Source of the DNA: UBA1366 sp047602575
GTDB taxonomy: Bacteria; Bacillota; Clostridia; Oscillospirales; Ruminococcaceae
Direction: 5' to 3'
NCBI GenBank assembly: GCA_047602575.1
Contig: JASGGY010000003.1
Coordinates: 248,001-312,000, forward strand
DNA: 64,000 nucleotides
The notes below the pieces were generated by a model. The model was given only the letters and a program-made list of their open reading frames with translations, was not told the origin of the DNA and searched no databases. Numbering within the stretch: the first letter of the stretch is position 1; every line of letters begins with the position of its first letter. Both the position numbers and the translations under genes were made by a program. This document shows, piece by piece, positions 62,335 to 64,000 of this stretch.

Positions 62335-63351
62335 ATGATTGTAATTCTCAACGCAAAAGCTAAAAAAGCCGATGTGGAGCGCCTGACGGCGGAGCTGCAC
62401 GGCATGGGCTTCCGGACAAATTTCAGCGAGGGCGAAAACACCGCCATCATCGGGCTGATCGGCGACACCTCAAAAATCGACACCGATCTGCTGCTCGGTC
62501 TGCCCTTTGTGGAAACGGTCAAGCGCATTTCCGAGCCGTATAAAACGGTCAACCGCAAGATGCACCCCGACAACACGGTGGTGAAAATCACCGACACCAT
62601 CAGCGTGGGCGCGCAGGGCATTGCGGTGATCGCGGGTCCCTGCTCGGTGGAAACCGAGGAGCAGATTGTCGAGGTTGCGCTGGATGTGAAAAAAAGCGGC
62701 GCTACGATGCTGCGCGGGGGTGCGTTTAAACCGCGCACTTCCCCCTACGCGTTTCAGGGACTGGAGGGCGAGGGCATCCGGCTGCTGATGCTGGCGAAAA
62801 AAGCGACGGGCTTGCCGATTGTTACGGAGATTATGAACGTCAACCATGTGGATTTGTTCGCGGATGTGGATGTAATTCAGGTCGGCGCGCGGAATATGCA
62901 GAATTTCGATCTGCTCAAGGAACTCGGGCGCTCCGACAAGCCGATTCTGCTCAAGCGCGGGCTTGCCAACACCATTGAGGAATGGCTGATGAGCGCGGAA
63001 TACATCATGGCGGGCGGCAACACCAACGTCATTCTCTGCGAGCGCGGCATCCGCACGTTTGAAACCTCCATGCGCAACACGCTCGACATTTCCGCCGTGC
63101 CGATGCTCAAAAAGCTCACGCATCTGCCCGTTGTGATCGACCCCAGCCACGCGGCAGGACTGTCGTGGATGGTTGAGCCGCTGTCAAAAGCTGCGATTGC
63201 CGTTGGTGCGGACGGGCTTATGATCGAGGTGCACAACAACCCCGCCAAGGCGCTCTCCGATGGGCCGCAATCCCTCAACCCCGCGCAGTTTGATGTTCTG
63301 ATGAAAGACATCCTCCGCCGCGCCGAATTTGAGGGGCGCCCTGTGATTTAG
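62335..63351 (+). CDS. aroF: 3-deoxy-7-phosphoheptulonate synthase
   Basis: 338 aa, type I-beta (Thermotoga/Bacillus-like) with an N-terminal ferredoxin-like regulatory domain of about 65 residues (VIVLNAKAKKADVERLTAEL in outline), then the TIM barrel: AGPCSVETEEQ, RGGAFKPRTSPYAFQG, PILLKRGLA, VIDPSHAAG. First step of the shikimate pathway. Transcribed alone. Confidence 0.95.
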   Translation: MIVILNAKAKKADVERLTAELHGMGFRTNFSEGENTAIIGLIGDTSKIDTDLLLGLPFVETVKRISEPYKTVNRKMHPDNTVVKITDTISVGAQGIAVIAGPCSVETEEQIVEVALDVKKSGATMLRGGAFKPRTSPYAFQGLEGEGIRLLMLAKKATGLPIVTEIMNVNHVDLFADVDVIQVGARNMQNFDLLKELGRSDKPILLKRGLANTIEEWLMSAEYIMAGGNTNVILCERGIRTFETSMRNTLDISAVPMLKKLTHLPVVIDPSHAAGLSWMVEPLSKAAIAVGADGLMIEVHNNPAKALSDGPQSLNPAQFDVLMKDILRRAEFEGRPVI

Positions 63352-63370
63352 TTTCCGGTTTAAAAATTAT

Positions 63371-63412
63371 GCCCATCGCGCTGCGGGATTAACCGTCGGT
63401 ACGATGGGCTTT
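63371..63412 (+). terminator. Terminator of the DAHP synthase gene
   Basis: GCCCATCG/CGATGGGC 8-bp stem (63371-63378, 63402-63409) with a long loop, then TTTCTGTT. Confidence 0.65.
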
Positions 63413-63415
63413 CTG

Positions 63416-64000
63416 TTATGCTTTTTTCACGGGAATCCAGACTTCCTCGTAACACTTTCCGTCCTCACCTTTGATGTAAAGCTCCATATCCGGACCGATC
63501 GCCTTGTCGTATCCCGACGACGGCATCCATTCGCCGTACGCGCGCTGAAATAGCGTCGGGATTTCAATACCGAAGCCGTCGAGCGGGCTGCTGCGGAACA
63601 CCGCCCACGTCGTTTTCGGAATCTGCGCGACTTTAAAGCCCGTTGTGTCACAATCCGAGGTTTTATCCGCACAGATCATGTAAGGGAAGGTATCCTCCCC
63701 CGCCTCGCAGTAGCCGCAGATGGCAAACAGCCGAAGTACTCCGCTGTCCCGAAAGCCGCCCGCCGCGTTGGCAAGCCGCGCGCCCTCGCCGTTCTGCTCA
63801 ATGTCCACCCAAAACTGCGGAACCTTCCCCTGCTCGTCATTGCGGTAAATCCGCTCGATGCCGAACACCTCGAACGCCTCGCGTTCTTCAATTCTCCAAT
63901 TCATCGCCTGCACTCCTTTGATTTTGATTTGAAAGGTCAGCGGTGGGAAGATGGTCAGGCTCGCACCGCCCTGCCGCGCGGCGCTGGGCGTGATGCCGTG
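63416..64000 (-). CDS. AraC-family regulator, C-terminal part (runs off right edge)
   Basis: The frame is open from 63416 to the right edge, without a stop. The first visible residues, HGITPSAARQGGASL, are the end of an AraC helix-turn-helix, then a linker and an effector-binding (GyrI-like) domain starting MNWRIEEREAFEVFGIERIY and ending LYIKGEDGKCYEEVWIPVKK. An internal ATG at 63904 with GGAG could be mistaken for a start of a stand-alone domain. Ligand unknown. Confidence 0.85.
   Translation of the reverse strand, partial: HGITPSAARQGGASLTIFPPLTFQIKIKGVQAMNWRIEEREAFEVFGIERIYRNDEQGKVPQFWVDIEQNGEGARLANAAGGFRDSGVLRLFAICGYCEAGEDTFPYMICADKTSDCDTTGFKVAQIPKTTWAVFRSSPLDGFGIEIPTLFQRAYGEWMPSSGYDKAIGPDMELYIKGEDGKCYEEVWIPVKKA

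Noticed and set aside
63416..63904. Stand-alone effector-binding protein starting at 63904
   Set aside because: The frame is open to the right edge and upstream residues read as the end of an AraC helix-turn-helix, so it is part of a larger regulator.

Overview
This window looks like a chromosomal segment of a spore-forming member of the class Clostridia, most likely an Oscillospiraceae/Ruminococcaceae-type gut Firmicute. The evidence is GC-rich codon use combined with Firmicutes-style Shine-Dalgarno sites and sigma-A promoters, an intact sigma-K gene, the sigma-E-regulon genes yqfC, yqfD and ylbJ, a ytfI-ytfJ (gerW-like) pair, and a SCIFF ranthipeptide with its radical SAM maturase. No tRNA, rRNA, CRISPR array, phage or complete insertion sequence was seen. 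One palindromic MITE-like element and one dispersed intergenic repeat (two copies) are present.

Layout. 1-6.8 kb (minus strand): the start of a lipoprotein gene, then an operon of two zinc-ribbon ABC exporter-type half transporters, an AT-rich rsgA GTPase gene and a DUF1854 protein. It is preceded by a very strong promoter, a 28-codon basic micro-ORF and an intrinsic terminator. 6.9-13.7 kb: a complete phosphate system, pstSCAB-phoU-phoPR, behind a Pho-box promoter; PstS is circularly permuted. 13.8-17.2 kb (plus): rnhA, then the sulfur-transfer operon iscS-iscU-mnmA. 17.5-23 kb (minus): tmk, a DUF2156 protein, a DJ-1/PfpI protein, 5-formyl-THF cyclo-ligase, mltG and a U32 tRNA-modification protein as one operon. 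23.1-28.5 kb: the MITE, a membrane-anchored surface protein, sigK, a GH74-like protein and a PfkB kinase.

28.6-35.2 kb: metY with a Cys/Met-codon leader peptide, then yfmF-yfmH-lgt-folD. 35.4-47.2 kb: a MalT/LuxR-type regulator with an apparent N-terminal frameshift, a DUF2442 protein and a secreted leucine-rich-repeat protein, the last two promoters sharing a 20-bp palindrome; then a GH3 lipoprotein, the divergent sporulation genes yqfCD and ylbJ, a GyrI-like protein and a second leucine-rich-repeat protein. 47.3-51 kb: the SCIFF locus (scfA, scfB), a lysR gene, a TIGR04086-type membrane protein and yajC.

51.1-54.4 kb: three genes for a biotin-dependent transcarboxylase or decarboxylase (12S-like, biotin carrier and 5S-like subunits) with no biotin carboxylase. 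54.5-60.5 kb: one long operon M50 protease-scpA-scpB-ytfI-ytfJ-dacF-rluB plus a small unknown gene. 60.6-64 kb: pyruvate kinase, DAHP synthase, and the C-terminal part of an AraC-family regulator that runs off the right edge.

The most interesting items are the micro-ORF/terminator leader of the DUF1854-ABC operon, the permuted PstS, the shared operator-like palindrome next to the MalT-like regulator, the Cys/Met leader peptide before metY, the tiny SCIFF precursor gene, the foldback MITE that supplies a stop codon, and the transcarboxylase-like cluster.
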